Shown: positions 1 through 7,928 of the stretch, piece after piece
Layout: the number at the start of each line of letters is the position of its first letter
Numbering within the stretch: position 1 is the first letter of the stretch
Assembly: GCF_000020585.3 (NCBI RefSeq)
Contig: NC_011138.3
Span: forward strand, 1,519,193 to 1,583,192
Direction of reading: 5' to 3'
DNA from: Alteromonas mediterranea DE
Lineage (GTDB): Bacteria; Pseudomonadota; Gammaproteobacteria; Enterobacterales; Alteromonadaceae
DNA: 64,000 nucleotides
Translations under genes and position numbers: made by a program
The notes under the pieces: generated by a model
What the model saw: only the letters and a program-made list of their open reading frames with translations
What the model was told of the DNA's origin: nothing
The model's database searches: none

Positions 1-22
1 AATTAAAAAAGAAATTAAAAAA

Positions 23-136
23 GGACAGACACTTATAATCGAAAAGGGACAGACACATATTTAGTCAAAAGTAATCGAAAGGGACAGACACTCATTTCAC
101 CCCAAATTCAAAATGTAGTCAAAACGGATAGACACT
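23..136. repeat. Cluster of GGACAGACACT motif copies at the window start
   Basis: Exact GGACAGACACT copies lie at 23-33 and 82-92. One-base variants lie at 47-57 (final T changed to A) and 126-135 (GGATAGACACT-like). They are embedded in A-rich DNA with no gene. All four have the same orientation. This belongs to the window-wide interspersed motif family. No coding region is seen in 1-555; a 61-codon minus-strand reading frame there is built largely of motif sequence. Confidence 0.75.
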
Positions 137-271
137 TAATCGGCGCATAACAGTATGAGACTAAAAGTGAATGTCCGTTCAATATCAACGTGCGGCTAAG
201 ACATTACTGCAAACCTGCGGTTTAAATTGAATTTAAGAAAAAGAAGGGAAAAACCTTCTAGCGAGAATAGA

Positions 272-434
272 AGTGACTGTCCGTTTCATGATTTCTGTTT
301 CCCAGACCATTTAACTTGAGACAACTCGAGAGAAACATAAGGAATATGAGTGACTGTCCAATACAGACACTCATACTCTGCCCGCCTTCGACAAGAGTTT
401 TTAGCGACAAACAAATAGCAGTGAGTGTCTGTCC
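272..434. repeat. Motif copies upstream of gltX, opposite orientation
   Basis: AGTGACTGTCC variants occur at 272-282 and 349-359, and an exact AGTGTCTGTCC at 424-434. A degenerate ACAGACACT follows at about 363-371. The orientation is opposite to the 23-136 cluster, so the intergenic region as a whole is flanked by inverted sets. Confidence 0.7.
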
Positions 435-494
435 ATTTTTCATTCATTTTTCATTTCTATAAGTTTTCTTGTTCTACTTATTCTCAACTTACTT

Positions 495-521
495 TTGAAG
501 TCGCGCGGACACTGGTAGAAT
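495..521 (+). promoter_or_regulatory. Candidate gltX promoter (extended -10)
   Basis: TGGTAGAAT at 513-521 is an extended -10 element, followed by a GC-rich GCGC discriminator. A weak -35 (TTGAAG, 495-500) sits at a short 15-bp spacing. Transcription would begin about 530, roughly 30 bp before the gltX ATG. Prediction from consensus only. Confidence 0.4.
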
Positions 522-561
522 GCGCTCAACTTTAGAAACACATTAACTATAGAGAGTGACC

Positions 562-1970
562 ATGTCGGTTGTTACACGATTTGCACCCAGCCCAACAGGC
601 TATCTTCACGTTGGTGGCGCACGAACTGCGCTTTATTCTTGGCTTCTTGCAAAAAGTAAAGGCGGTGAATTTGTTCTTCGTATAGAAGACACAGATATTG
701 AGCGTTCAACTGAAGAAGCAAAGCAAGCCATTCTGGACGGAATGCTGTGGTTAGGTTTAACGTGGGATATTGGTCCTATTTATCAAACTGAGCGCTTTGA
801 CAGATACAAAGAGTTAATTCAAAAGCTATTGGACGAAGGGAAGGCGTATAAGTGCTTTATGAGTTCGGAAGAGCTTGATGCAATACGCGAGGCTCAAAAA
901 GAGCGTGGAGAAAAACCGCGTTACCCTGGGACATGGAGAGATAGAACAGATCACTCAGAAGGTCAGCCTTTCGTTATTCGCTTCAAAAACCCGTTAGAAG
1001 GCAAGGTGGTTATTAACGACCATGTACGCGGGAAAATTGAGATAAGTAATACCGAGCTTGATGATCTGATCATCAACGTACTGACGGCACGCCTACTTAT
1101 AACTTCTGTGTTGTTGTTGACGATTGGGATATGGGCATAACCCATGTTGTTCGTGGTGAAGATCACATTAACAATACGCCACGTCAGATTAATATTCTTG
1201 AAGCATTAGGTGCGCCTATTCCCGACTATGCTCACGTATCTATGATTTTAGGCGATGATGGAAAAAAGTTGTCTAAACGCCATGGTGCGGTAAGCGTAAT
1301 GCAATACCGAGACGACGGCTTCTTGCCACAAGCGGTATTGAATTACCTTGTTAGGTTGGGGTGGTCACATGGTGACCAGGAAGTTTTCTCAGTAGATGAG
1401 ATGATTGAAAAGTTTAGCTTAGATGCAATTGGTCAATCTGCGTCGGCATTTAATACCGAAAAATTAATCTGGTTGAACCAACATTACATTAAAAGTTTAC
1501 CAGCAAGCGAAGTGGCAACACATGCAAAATGGCATTTTGATGCATTAAATGTTGATTTAACTGCAGGCCCAGCGCTTGAGTCTGTAATTGCTATTCAAGC
1601 AGATCGTGTAAAGACTCTTAAAGAGCTGGCAGAGATTTCTACGTACTTTTATCAAGACTATGATGAGTTTGACGCGAACGCGGCGAAAAAACACCTTCGT
1701 CCGGTCGCTCGAGGCCCATTAGAGCTTGTTAAAGATAAACTTATGTCGATAGAAGAGTGGAGCCCTGAAAATATTCAGGCCGCTATTAATAGTACCGCTG
1801 AAGAATTAGAAGTAGGTATGGGCAAGGTAGGTATGCCGCTACGTGTAGCAGTTACCGGGGGCGGTAATTCACCGTCTTTGGATGTTACGCTGAACCTTCT
1901 TTCAAAAGAGAAAGTTGGCGAGAGAATCGACAAAGCGCTCACTTTTATAGCAAACAGAGAAAATTCATAA
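562..1970 (+). CDS. gltX: Glutamyl-tRNA synthetase, interrupted by an apparent 1-nt frameshift
   Basis: Class Ic aminoacyl-tRNA synthetase that charges tRNA-Glu with glutamate. The N-terminal part (562-1140) has the HIGH-type motif [11 protein letters not shown] and runs in frame to ELDDLII; the C-terminal part continues in another frame with [19 protein letters not shown], the KMSKS-type motif KLSKRHG and the anticodon-binding half, ending RENS. Reading from the CGT codon at 1077 restores the expected [20 protein letters not shown]. The family has two basic residues before TDG, so one base appears to be missing near 1075-1076 (ATC ATC AA- CGT). The joined protein would be about 470 residues, the normal length. 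ATG 562 is preferred over GTG 556 because it starts the conserved [12 protein letters not shown]. An intact copy is expected to be essential and the tRNA-Glu genes lie just downstream, so a sequencing or assembly error is the likeliest cause. Confidence 0.9.
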
Positions 1971-1978
1971 AAAAAGCG

Positions 1979-2007
1979 TTGACATGACAGGGGGGGATGC
2001 CTAGAAT
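1979..2007 (+). promoter_or_regulatory. Strong tRNA-operon promoter
   Basis: TTGACA (1979-1984) is followed after exactly 17 bp by TAGAAT (2002-2007), then a GCGCCCCGC discriminator. This is a near-consensus sigma-70 promoter. The GC-rich discriminator is typical of stable-RNA promoters under stringent (ppGpp/DksA) control. Transcription should start near 2014, about 40 bp before tRNA-Ala. Confidence 0.8.
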
Positions 2008-2055
2008 GCGCCCCGCTGTCACGGAACAGTCACACAAAATGACTGGTACCATGAT

Positions 2056-2131
2056 GGGGCCATAGCTCAGCTGGGAGAGCGCCTGCATGGCATGCAGGAG
2101 GTCGGCGGTTCGATCCCGCCTGGCTCCACCA
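2056..2131 (+). tRNA. tRNA-Ala (anticodon GGC)
   Basis: Complete 76-nt cloverleaf. The acceptor arms GGGGCCA and TGGCTCC pair, and the CCA end is encoded (2129-2131). D-arm GCTCAGCTGGGAGAGC, anticodon stem CCTGC/GCAGG with loop ATGGCAT giving GGC, and T-arm GGCGGTTCGATCCCGCC. It is first in the tRNA transcript. A 67-codon antisense reading frame across it is a shadow. Confidence 0.97.
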
Positions 2132-2277
2132 AGTCACATTAAGTTGTGATTTAAATAGGCTGAAGTTTAGTAAACTTTGGATAGAAATTTCAGTAAGAAT
2201 AAGGCCGCTCGGTTCGCAGAGCTCACCTCTCACTTACAGAAATTTAGTGAAGCTTTGCTTCATTGAACAAAATTTCT

Positions 2278-2353
2278 GTCCCCTTCGTCTAGAGGCCTAG
2301 GACACCGCCCTTTCACGGCGGTAACAGGGGTTCGAATCCCCTAGGGGACGCCA
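2278..2353 (+). tRNA. tRNA-Glu (anticodon TTC), copy 1
   Basis: 76-nt tRNA with acceptor GTCCCCT pairing AGGGGAC, anticodon loop CTTTCAC (TTC) in stem CCGCC/GGCGG, T-arm CAGGGGTTCGAATCCCCT, and encoded CCA. It lies 146 nt after tRNA-Ala, probably on the same transcript. The tRNA sequence is identical in the next three copies. Confidence 0.97.
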
Positions 2354-2494
2354 TTTTATCGCGTCACAGTCGATTGATACTGTGAAATAGGCTGGAGTTG
2401 AATAACTCAACTTCCGACTGAATGTTTAGTAAAAAAAGCCACGTGCTTGATTTGCTAAAATATCGAAAGCCTAGCTTTCGAAATAAAGTTTTCA

Positions 2495-2570
2495 GTCCCC
2501 TTCGTCTAGAGGCCTAGGACACCGCCCTTTCACGGCGGTAACAGGGGTTCGAATCCCCTAGGGGACGCCA
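2495..2570 (+). tRNA. tRNA-Glu (anticodon TTC), copy 2
   Basis: Identical to the copy at 2278 and starting exactly 217 bp after it. The spacer is also duplicated, with only a few substitutions. Encoded CCA at 2568-2570. Confidence 0.97.
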
Positions 2571-2711
2571 TTTTATCGCGTCACAGTCGATTAATACTGT
2601 GAAATAGGCTGGAGTTGATTAACTCAACTTCTGACTGAAAGTTTAGTAAAATAAGCAACGAGCTTGATTTGCTAAAATATCGAAAGCCAAGCTTTCGAAA
2701 TAAAGTTTTCA

Positions 2712-2787
2712 GTCCCCTTCGTCTAGAGGCCTAGGACACCGCCCTTTCACGGCGGTAACAGGGGTTCGAATCCCCTAGGGGACGCCA
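2712..2787 (+). tRNA. tRNA-Glu (anticodon TTC), copy 3
   Basis: Identical tRNA, again 217 bp after the preceding copy. Encoded CCA at 2785-2787. Its spacer is closest to that of copy 2, as expected from stepwise tandem duplication. Confidence 0.97.
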
Positions 2788-2933
2788 TTTTATCGCGTCA
2801 CAGTCGGTTAATACTGTGAAATAGGCTGGAGTTGATTAATTCAACTTCTGACTGAAAGTTTAGTAAAATAAGCAACCTGCTTGCCTTTATTTACTAAAAT
2901 ATCGAGAGCTTAGCTTTCGAATTAAAGTTTTCA

Positions 2934-3009
2934 GTCCCCTTCGTCTAGAGGCCTAGGACACCGCCCTTTCACGGCGGTAACAGGGGTTCGAATCCCCTAG
3001 GGGACGCCA
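2934..3009 (+). tRNA. tRNA-Glu (anticodon TTC), copy 4
   Basis: Last copy of the array, 222 bp after copy 3, with small indels in its spacer. Encoded CCA at 3007-3009. A factor-independent terminator follows immediately. Confidence 0.97.
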
Positions 3010-3014
3010 TATCG

Positions 3015-3044
3015 AAAAAACCAGCCATTCGGCTGGTTTTTTTG
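3015..3044 (+). terminator. Rho-independent terminator of the tRNA operon
   Basis: CCAGCC (3021-3026), loop ATTC, GGCTGG (3031-3036), flanked by an A-run before and a run of T after. A-U pairing lengthens the stem. It lies 6 nt past the last tRNA. Confidence 0.9.
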
Positions 3045-3064
3045 TTTCTGTCCAAAGACAAAGT

Positions 3065-3075
3065 GGACAGACACT
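3065..3075 (+). repeat. Single GGACAGACACT copy after the tRNA terminator
   Basis: Exact motif in the 210-bp gap between the tRNA array and the M14 peptidase gene, preceded by AAGT (AAGTGGACAGACACTTTT). No other feature is seen in this gap. Confidence 0.75.
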
Positions 3076-3219
3076 TTTCTGCAGCCGCATTTTGCCTTTC
3101 TCGACTCTGTGGTCGCAAGTGTAAAGTTCTAATGTCGCCAATACCTAGAAAGTTTTTACGGTTTTGACACGTCACACGATTGACCTGTTATGATCTTAGA
3201 AATACAAAAGAGGTATTAT

Positions 3220-4128
3220 ATGCAGCAAATTTATCCAATAGGCACTCTAGGCAAGCCATGGGGCAATGAAGAAAAAGCACAGTGGAAAGCACAGCAGTCG
3301 GTGAAGCGAAGTTATCAGGAAGAGGTGCTTGATAAACTTAGCAAAATTGTTCCTGAAGGTTTTCAGTTAAAGCAATATGGTGCATTACCTTATGACGAAG
3401 CGCGTTACCCATTGTATGCTGTTGTCCCAATAAATATTGACTCTAATAAGCCTTCTGCGCTTATCACAGGCGGTGTGCACGGCTATGAAACGAGCGGTGT
3501 ACAAGGAGCCCTTCAGTTTATTGAAGCGAAGCTGGCTACTTTTAAAGACTTATTTAATATCGTGGTTGTTCCGTGCGTTAGCCCCTGGGGCTATGAAACA
3601 ATAAACAGATGGAATCCGCTAGCGTTAGATCCTAACCGTTCCTTCTACCCGGGCTCTCCCGCTACAGAATCAGCTCAACTGATTAAACTAGTGAATGAAT
3701 TGGCTCTACCTTTAGCGCTTCACATCGATTTGCACGAAACTACCGACACAGACAACAGTGAGTTTAGACCCGCACTAGCTGCTCGAGACGGAGTAACGCA
3801 TGATAACTGGAACATCCCTGATGGTTTTTACACGGTAGCCAATACATCCAACCCTCAGCTAGAATTTCAAAAAGCGGTCATTGATGCGGTTAAGGACGTA
3901 ACCCATATTGCGCCTGCCGATGAGAACGGCAAAATAATTGGTGCTGATGTAGTGAGTGAAGGTGTTATTTGCTATGACAAAAAGGCGCTATCGCTTTGTG
4001 GCGGGTTGACCGACGCAAAGTACGTCACTACTACTGAGGTGTATCCCGATAGCGATAATGCGACGCCTGAGAACTGCAATGAAGCACAAGTGTCAGCGAT
4101 ATGCGCCGCACTGAACTTTATTAAATAG
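3220..4128 (+). CDS. M14-family zinc carboxypeptidase-like protein
   Basis: About 302 residues. The M14 zinc-binding pattern is visible: GGVHGYET (His87 and Glu90 of an HxxE pair), then a second ligand in HIDLHET (about His172), with DPNRSFYPGS between them resembling the substrate-binding Asn-Arg of the family. There is no signal peptide, so it is probably cytosolic. The exact substrate (peptide, acyl-amino acid or cell-wall peptide) cannot be told. ATG 3220 is chosen over ATG 3190 because AAAAGAGG lies at the right distance before it. It stands alone between the tRNA terminator and a small two-gene unit. Confidence 0.8.
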   Translation: MQQIYPIGTLGKPWGNEEKAQWKAQQSVKRSYQEEVLDKLSKIVPEGFQLKQYGALPYDEARYPLYAVVPINIDSNKPSALITGGVHGYETSGVQGALQFIEAKLATFKDLFNIVVVPCVSPWGYETINRWNPLALDPNRSFYPGSPATESAQLIKLVNELALPLALHIDLHETTDTDNSEFRPALAARDGVTHDNWNIPDGFYTVANTSNPQLEFQKAVIDAVKDVTHIAPADENGKIIGADVVSEGVICYDKKALSLCGGLTDAKYVTTTEVYPDSDNATPENCNEAQVSAICAALNFIK

Positions 4129-4187
4129 CCGCTTGAACGTTTAGACGTCTAGATGTATATTTGAGCCTCTTATTAGGGAGGCTCATC

Positions 4188-4409
4188 GTGTATATATTTT
4201 CCGCAGTTATTTACGACGGTAAAAAGCAGCATTTAATAAAGCAAGAATGTAGGACAGACACTGAGTTTGCATCTTATTTAGAACGACAATTTGGTTGTCA
4301 CGTATGTCTATGGTCTAGTAAAGAGCTGTCGGAAACGGCGCTATTGGCGATTGCCGCATCTCAGGAACGCAATCAGCAACAAGGTTTAAATAGAACAAAA
4401 GCAGTATGA
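4188..4409 (+). CDS. Small conserved-looking protein coupled to the DUF1289 gene
   Basis: 73 residues starting at GTG 4188, with a strong ribosome site AGGGAGG at 4175-4181; an upstream TTG at 4161 is less likely. I do not recognise the family. The protein starts hydrophobic (VYIFSAVIYDGKK), has a central FASYLERQFGCHVCLWSS with two cysteines, and a charged C-terminus. An exact GGACAGACACT motif at 4252-4262 is read as part of RTDT. Its stop overlaps the next start by four bases (ATGA), so the two genes are probably translationally coupled. Confidence 0.6.
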   Translation: MYIFSAVIYDGKKQHLIKQECRTDTEFASYLERQFGCHVCLWSSKELSETALLAIAASQERNQQQGLNRTKAV

Positions 4410-4594
4410 ATATCACCTCACCCTGTATCGCGCTGTGTAAACTGGATGATGATGACGTTTGCTCGGGTTGCAATCGCACTATCGATGAAATTACTCATTG
4501 GCGGACATACACAAACTCCCAAAAGAAAGCTGTAATTTCTCGCCTATTTGCGCTTAAAAACGCGCCACAAGGCAACGCTAGGACAGACACTTAA
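4406..4594 (+). CDS. DUF1289 family small cysteine-rich protein
   Basis: 62 residues with the DUF1289 signature: SPCIALCKLDDDDVC, then SGCNRTIDEITHW, giving four cysteines in a CxxxC...CxxC pattern that may bind metal or an Fe-S cluster. The function of the family is unknown. It overlaps the upstream gene by ATGA. The last codons and the TAA stop are formed by an exact GGACAGACACT copy (4581-4591), which encodes the terminal RTDT. Homologues usually lack a fixed tail, so the motif may have reshaped the 3' end. Confidence 0.85.
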   Translation: MNITSPCIALCKLDDDDVCSGCNRTIDEITHWRTYTNSQKKAVISRLFALKNAPQGNARTDT

Positions 4595-4772
4595 CCCAAG
4601 TGAAATTCGTTAATTCTACTAACGAGCTTATCGCCTCATATATACGTGTGGACTTCGAACAGACACTTTTTTCCCGGCCTGAGAATGTTAATGTCGAACT
4701 TTGAGAGTGACATCCCTTTAATTGATATAGTGTGTGAATTGATAAAAAGCGCGGTATAAGCGGACAGACACT
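4581..4772 (+). repeat. Motif copies between the DUF1289 gene and dusC
   Basis: Exact GGACAGACACT at 4581-4591 (overlapping the DUF1289 stop codon) and 4762-4772, with a variant GAACAGACACT at 4657-4667. All are in the same orientation as the flanking genes. The 275-bp gap up to dusC shows no other clear feature. Confidence 0.75.
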
Positions 4773-4869
4773 CAATCCCATATAACAACTATCAAATCCT
4801 GGCTGAGATCACGACTTTTTGCTAAACTCCCGCGCCAATTTTCATTTAAACAACCCGAGATATTTTTTA

Positions 4870-5808
4870 ATGAAAGTAATGCTTGCCCCAATGGAGGGCG
4901 TTGTAGATCATTTGATGAGAGATATGCTTACTCGCGTGGGCGGCTTCGATCAATGTGTTACTGAATTTGTTAGGGTTGTGGACCAAAAACTCCCTAAAAA
5001 GACTTTCTATAGATTATGTCCGGAACTTCATAATGGTGGGAAAACGCCATCAGGAGTGCCTGTGCGTGTTCAATTACTAGGGCAGCACCCCAAGTGGCTT
5101 GCTGAAAATGCTCAAACTGCAGTGGAGTTAGGTTCTCCTGGCGTAGATCTCAATTTTGGTTGTCCTGCCAAGACGGTAAACAAGAGCAAAGGGGGAGCGG
5201 TTTTACTTAAAGAAACCCAGACTCTTTATGACATTGTAAAAGCTGTGAGAGATGCAGTTCCAGCTGAGATACCAGTTTCAGCTAAAATAAGATTAGGTTT
5301 TGAAGATAAGTCGTTAGCGGTGGAAAATGCTGTGGCAATAACTGAAGCCGGCGCGTCAGAATTAGTTGTCCATGCAAGGACTAAAACTGAAGGGTATAAG
5401 CCTCCAGCATACTGGGATTGGATAGCAAAAATTAAACAACATACTAATATACCGCTCGTTGCTAACGGAGAAATATGGAGTGCTGAAGATGCACAACGCT
5501 GTCAGGAACAGTCTGAATGCACCAATTTGATGGTTGGCCGCGGCGCGTTGGCAATGCCTAATTTGGCGTTATGTATCAAAGGTCGTCAAGCGCCTATGCC
5601 TTGGCCTGAACTTGCTGCGCTGCTTATTCAATATTCAGGTTACGAAATTTTTGGTGATAAAGGCAGGTATTACCCAAACCGAATCAAGCAATGGTGCGGC
5701 TACCTAAAAAGGCAGTACCCAGAAGCTGAACTTCTATTTAACGATATTAGACGGTTAACAAACTCGCAAGATATCGTGGAGGTACTGGCTCGCCAGGCTG
5801 ATAGTTGA
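4870..5808 (+). CDS. dusC: tRNA-dihydrouridine(16) synthase
   Basis: FMN-dependent enzyme that reduces uridine to dihydrouridine in the tRNA D-loop; the DusC subfamily modifies U16. About 312 residues. The N-terminus MKVMLAPMEGVVDHLMRD is the FMN-binding TIM-barrel start. ITEFVRVVDQ-like CVTEFVRVVDQ, RVQLLGQHP, and the active-site cysteine in DLNFGCPAKTVN are visible, followed by VHARTK and ANGEIW/MVGRGAL phosphate-binding loops. Similarity to E. coli DusC along the whole length, including TEFVRVVDQ, favours DusC over DusA or DusB. Start ATG 4870 is used because an upstream TTG (4819) would add a non-conserved tail. It is convergent with the transposase gene, 17 bp away. Confidence 0.93.
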   Translation: MKVMLAPMEGVVDHLMRDMLTRVGGFDQCVTEFVRVVDQKLPKKTFYRLCPELHNGGKTPSGVPVRVQLLGQHPKWLAENAQTAVELGSPGVDLNFGCPAKTVNKSKGGAVLLKETQTLYDIVKAVRDAVPAEIPVSAKIRLGFEDKSLAVENAVAITEAGASELVVHARTKTEGYKPPAYWDWIAKIKQHTNIPLVANGEIWSAEDAQRCQEQSECTNLMVGRGALAMPNLALCIKGRQAPMPWPELAALLIQYSGYEIFGDKGRYYPNRIKQWCGYLKRQYPEAELLFNDIRRLTNSQDIVEVLARQADS

Positions 5809-5825
5809 GGTCATTGCCACTTAGG

Positions 5826-6800
5826 TTAAGATAAATACTTTTGGGCATTTGCTAGGTTCGGGCGGCATGCCCTTTGGCAGCATTTAGCAAAATTATCCAT
5901 CATTTCTGGGCATCCTACAGGCCCGGTAAAAAGTGTTTCAAAATTGTTGGTAACTAGGTGCCAGTTCTCCTTTGTCATACCTAGTTTGGTAAGTAATCGG
6001 CTAGGAAGCAAGGGCAGTTTTTGAACTGAGTCATTCTGTTCGGCGGTCAAAGTGTCATTAATTAGCTGAATATAATCAACGAAAGCGAAGGGCAAGGAGG
6101 CTTTATCTTTTACGCGTTTATCGCTAAACGGCATCAGAAACTTGGGTGTCTTATTAACACGTTGGGCGTTCAAGCGATATTGAATACTGGTGAAATGCGA
6201 GCCCTTGAGAGTACGTGCAATCTTTGCTCGTATAGGGTTTAAATCCACATAAGCCATTACACTTGCGAGTGCTTTTTCATCCAGGATGGCTTGAGATCTG
6301 AACCGCCTTTCCCAAAAATATCCCTTACATTCATCTTCCTTGTTAGCTCTTCTTGCAATGTATTCGTTAAGCAATCGCATAAACCAGCTGATGCTTTGAA
6401 GACGCTCTCTGTATATCACCGAAAGTGCTTGTAATTCGACAAGCTCTTTTGCAGTTACTGAATCAAAATCATCAAAATAGCGTTGGACAAGGGGTGGGCA
6501 TTTGTAAAACATTCTCCACCTCAGCAACACTTCATCCATTGTCCACCCGTCAACTCTTCCTTTTGCTACATGAAGCACTATATGAATATGATTATGCATC
6601 ACAGCATAAGCGCATAAATCAATGGCAAATGCCTGTGAAAGTTTATGTAGCCTATCCTGAATCCACTTTCTTCTATGTTCATAATTAATTCCAGTGCGAG
6701 CATCTCGACCACAGAGGTAAGATTGTCTTACGCAACGGGAAATACAGTGATAGTAGGGTGTCACATCGGTATTTATTTGTTTGTATCTAGGTAAAGGCAT
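5826..6800 (-). CDS. REP-associated (RAYT-type) Y1 transposase
   Basis: 324 residues. The IS200/IS605-type Y1 (HUH) nuclease core is visible: YYHCISRCVRQSYLCG near the N-terminus, the HUH motif in MHNHIHIVLHV (His71 and His73), and a likely nucleophile tyrosine in LNEYIARRAN (Tyr147). YFWERRFRSQAILDEKAL and MAYVDLNPIRAKIA are hallmarks of the RAYT branch rather than mobile IS200. These enzymes are usually single-copy, lack terminal inverted repeats and act on short REP-like repeats. No IS ends or target duplications are seen here. Copies of the GGACAGACACT family flank it, the nearest being 123 bp from its start codon (6923-6965), which makes this gene a candidate partner. It is intact. Confidence 0.88.
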   Translation of the reverse strand: MPLPRYKQINTDVTPYYHCISRCVRQSYLCGRDARTGINYEHRRKWIQDRLHKLSQAFAIDLCAYAVMHNHIHIVLHVAKGRVDGWTMDEVLLRWRMFYKCPPLVQRYFDDFDSVTAKELVELQALSVIYRERLQSISWFMRLLNEYIARRANKEDECKGYFWERRFRSQAILDEKALASVMAYVDLNPIRAKIARTLKGSHFTSIQYRLNAQRVNKTPKFLMPFSDKRVKDKASLPFAFVDYIQLINDTLTAEQNDSVQKLPLLPSRLLTKLGMTKENWHLVTNNFETLFTGPVGCPEMMDNFAKCCQRACRPNLANAQKYLS

Positions 6801-6922
6801 GTCCGTATCCCCAAGTTAATTACCTGCATTATGGGGCGTTCGGCGTAAAGTTTAAGTGGTCTTTAGGACAGTTTTAGTCGGAAAAGTATACTAAGAAATG
6901 GAGAGACACCCATTGTAATCAA

Positions 6923-7025
6923 AAAGTGGACAGACACATGTCGAATGAAAGTGTCTGTCCACTTTAAGCACATTTTTAGTAACGTGTCGCTGCGTCAACG
7001 AGAGACTTAATACAAGTGTCTGTCC
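6923..7025. repeat. Perfect inverted pair (REPIN-like hairpin) plus one more motif copy
   Basis: AAAGTGGACAGACAC (6923-6937) and GTGTCTGTCCACTTT (6951-6965) form a perfect 15-bp stem around a 13-nt loop. A further exact AGTGTCTGTCC lies at 7015-7025. The pair sits between the start of the transposase gene and the 3' end of a small minus-strand gene, so it could end the latter transcript or be a REP doublet. Degenerate copies (GAGAGACACC, 6901-6910) flank it. Confidence 0.88.
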
Positions 7026-7042
7026 CTTCGGTTCAACTATAG

Positions 7043-7225
7043 CTATACAAATACATCTACACGCGACCCAACGCGACTGTCTGTAGAACTGGACGTTTGC
7101 TGCGTATTTTGTGGCTGCGCTGTGCGGTTTTCTTGCTCACTACGAGGTTCAACTTGCTGCTGAGGGCGCTGGGGTGACTCTAAAACCGTCGAGACGGGCG
7201 TGGAATTAACAGGTGATACATCCAT
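7043..7225 (-). CDS. Small Gln/Ser/Thr-rich protein of unknown function
   Basis: 60 residues: MDVSPVNSTPVSTVLES at the N-terminus, a low-complexity Q/R/E/S/T middle, and a C-terminus ending SRVGSRVDVFV. There is a good ribosome site (GAGG, 8 nt before the ATG on the minus strand). The low-complexity middle between more ordered ends suggests a real, largely disordered protein. It has no signal peptide or membrane segment. I recognise no function. It lies 46 bp downstream of tesA in the same direction and could be in the same transcript. Confidence 0.6.
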   Translation of the reverse strand: MDVSPVNSTPVSTVLESPQRPQQQVEPRSEQENRTAQPQNTQQTSSSTDSRVGSRVDVFV

Positions 7226-7271
7226 AGGTGAACCTCATACCAAGATCGTAGATTAGTCAAGAATAGCATAT

Positions 7272-7928
7272 TTATTGAACATCAAGAATTAAACTTCTTA
7301 AGTGTCTGTCCATAAACTTAGCAATCAAAGGCTGTGCCTCAGCGTTGGGATGAATGCCATCGTTTTGCATTAATTCTTGATGAAGCGCTATTTCTTCAAG
7401 AAAAAAGGGAATCGTTGCTATATCTTGCTCGTCAGCCACTTTGCTGAAGTTTTGAGTAAACATTTGCGTGTAACGCCTACCGTAATTCGAAGGGATCTGC
7501 ATTTCTTGAAGAAATACAACGGCATTGTTTTCTTTCGCCACATTAACTAATGAATTCAAGTTATTTTTTATTTTGTTTATGTTATGCCCTTGAAGCCCAT
7601 CGTTACCGCCTAATTCAATTAGTACATGGGATGGCGTATGTTGATCTAATAACCGCGGAAAGCGCGCTAATCCGCCATCTGTTGTTTCACCACTTACCGC
7701 AGCATTTACAATATCAATCGGAATGTTGTCGTCTTTCCACATCTTTTGTAACAAACTGACCCAGCCTTGATGTTGCTGCAACCCGTAGGCCGCAGATAGA
7801 CTGTCACCTAAAATAAGCAAAACCGCCTTTTCGCTTGTGTCACCTTGCTCACCTTGATCTGATAGCGCTTGAAAGGGTATTAAAATAATAAGTACAAAAG
7901 CGAATAAATAACGAAATTTAACAAACAC
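7272..7928 (-). CDS. tesA: Multifunctional acyl-CoA thioesterase I / lysophospholipase / arylesterase, SGNH hydrolase
   Basis: Periplasmic SGNH/GDSL esterase. Block I ILGDSLSAAYG carries the nucleophile Ser; GGNDGLQG is block III; DGIHPNAEAQ holds the Asp-His of the triad. The start is probably GTG 7928, giving VFVKFRYLFAFVLIILIPFQALS, a typical signal peptide; an upstream extension to 8075 would overlap the divergent ybbA and is rejected. Only 16 bp separate the two divergent starts, so each promoter must lie within the other gene or overlap. Divergence from ybbA-ybbP matches E. coli. An exact motif copy at 7301-7311 encodes the MDRHL near the C-terminus, a position aligned without gaps to the E. 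coli enzyme as I recall it. Confidence 0.9.
   Translation of the reverse strand: MFVKFRYLFAFVLIILIPFQALSDQGEQGDTSEKAVLLILGDSLSAAYGLQQHQGWVSLLQKMWKDDNIPIDIVNAAVSGETTDGGLARFPRLLDQHTPSHVLIELGGNDGLQGHNINKIKNNLNSLVNVAKENNAVVFLQEMQIPSNYGRRYTQMFTQNFSKVADEQDIATIPFFLEEIALHQELMQNDGIHPNAEAQPLIAKFMDRHLRSLILDVQ

Larger units (their letters stand above)
2278..2933 (+). repeat. Tandem duplication of tRNA-Glu plus spacer (three units of 217, 217 and 222 bp)
   Basis: Each unit is a 76-bp tRNA-Glu followed by a spacer of about 141 bp. The spacers share TTTTATCGCGTCACAGTCG after the tRNA, AATAGGCTGGAGTTGA in the middle, and AAAGTTTTCAGTCCCCTTC entering the next tRNA. The spacers vary more than the tRNAs, which fits duplication followed by drift or gene conversion of the tRNA part. 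The fourth tRNA at 2934 has no following spacer. Confidence 0.9.

Noticed and set aside
1060..1140. Programmed frameshift in gltX
   Set aside because: No slippery heptamer or downstream structure is visible, and the family is not known to use one.
2953..3175. Minus-strand frames over the last tRNA-Glu
   Set aside because: Shadows of the tRNA and terminator.
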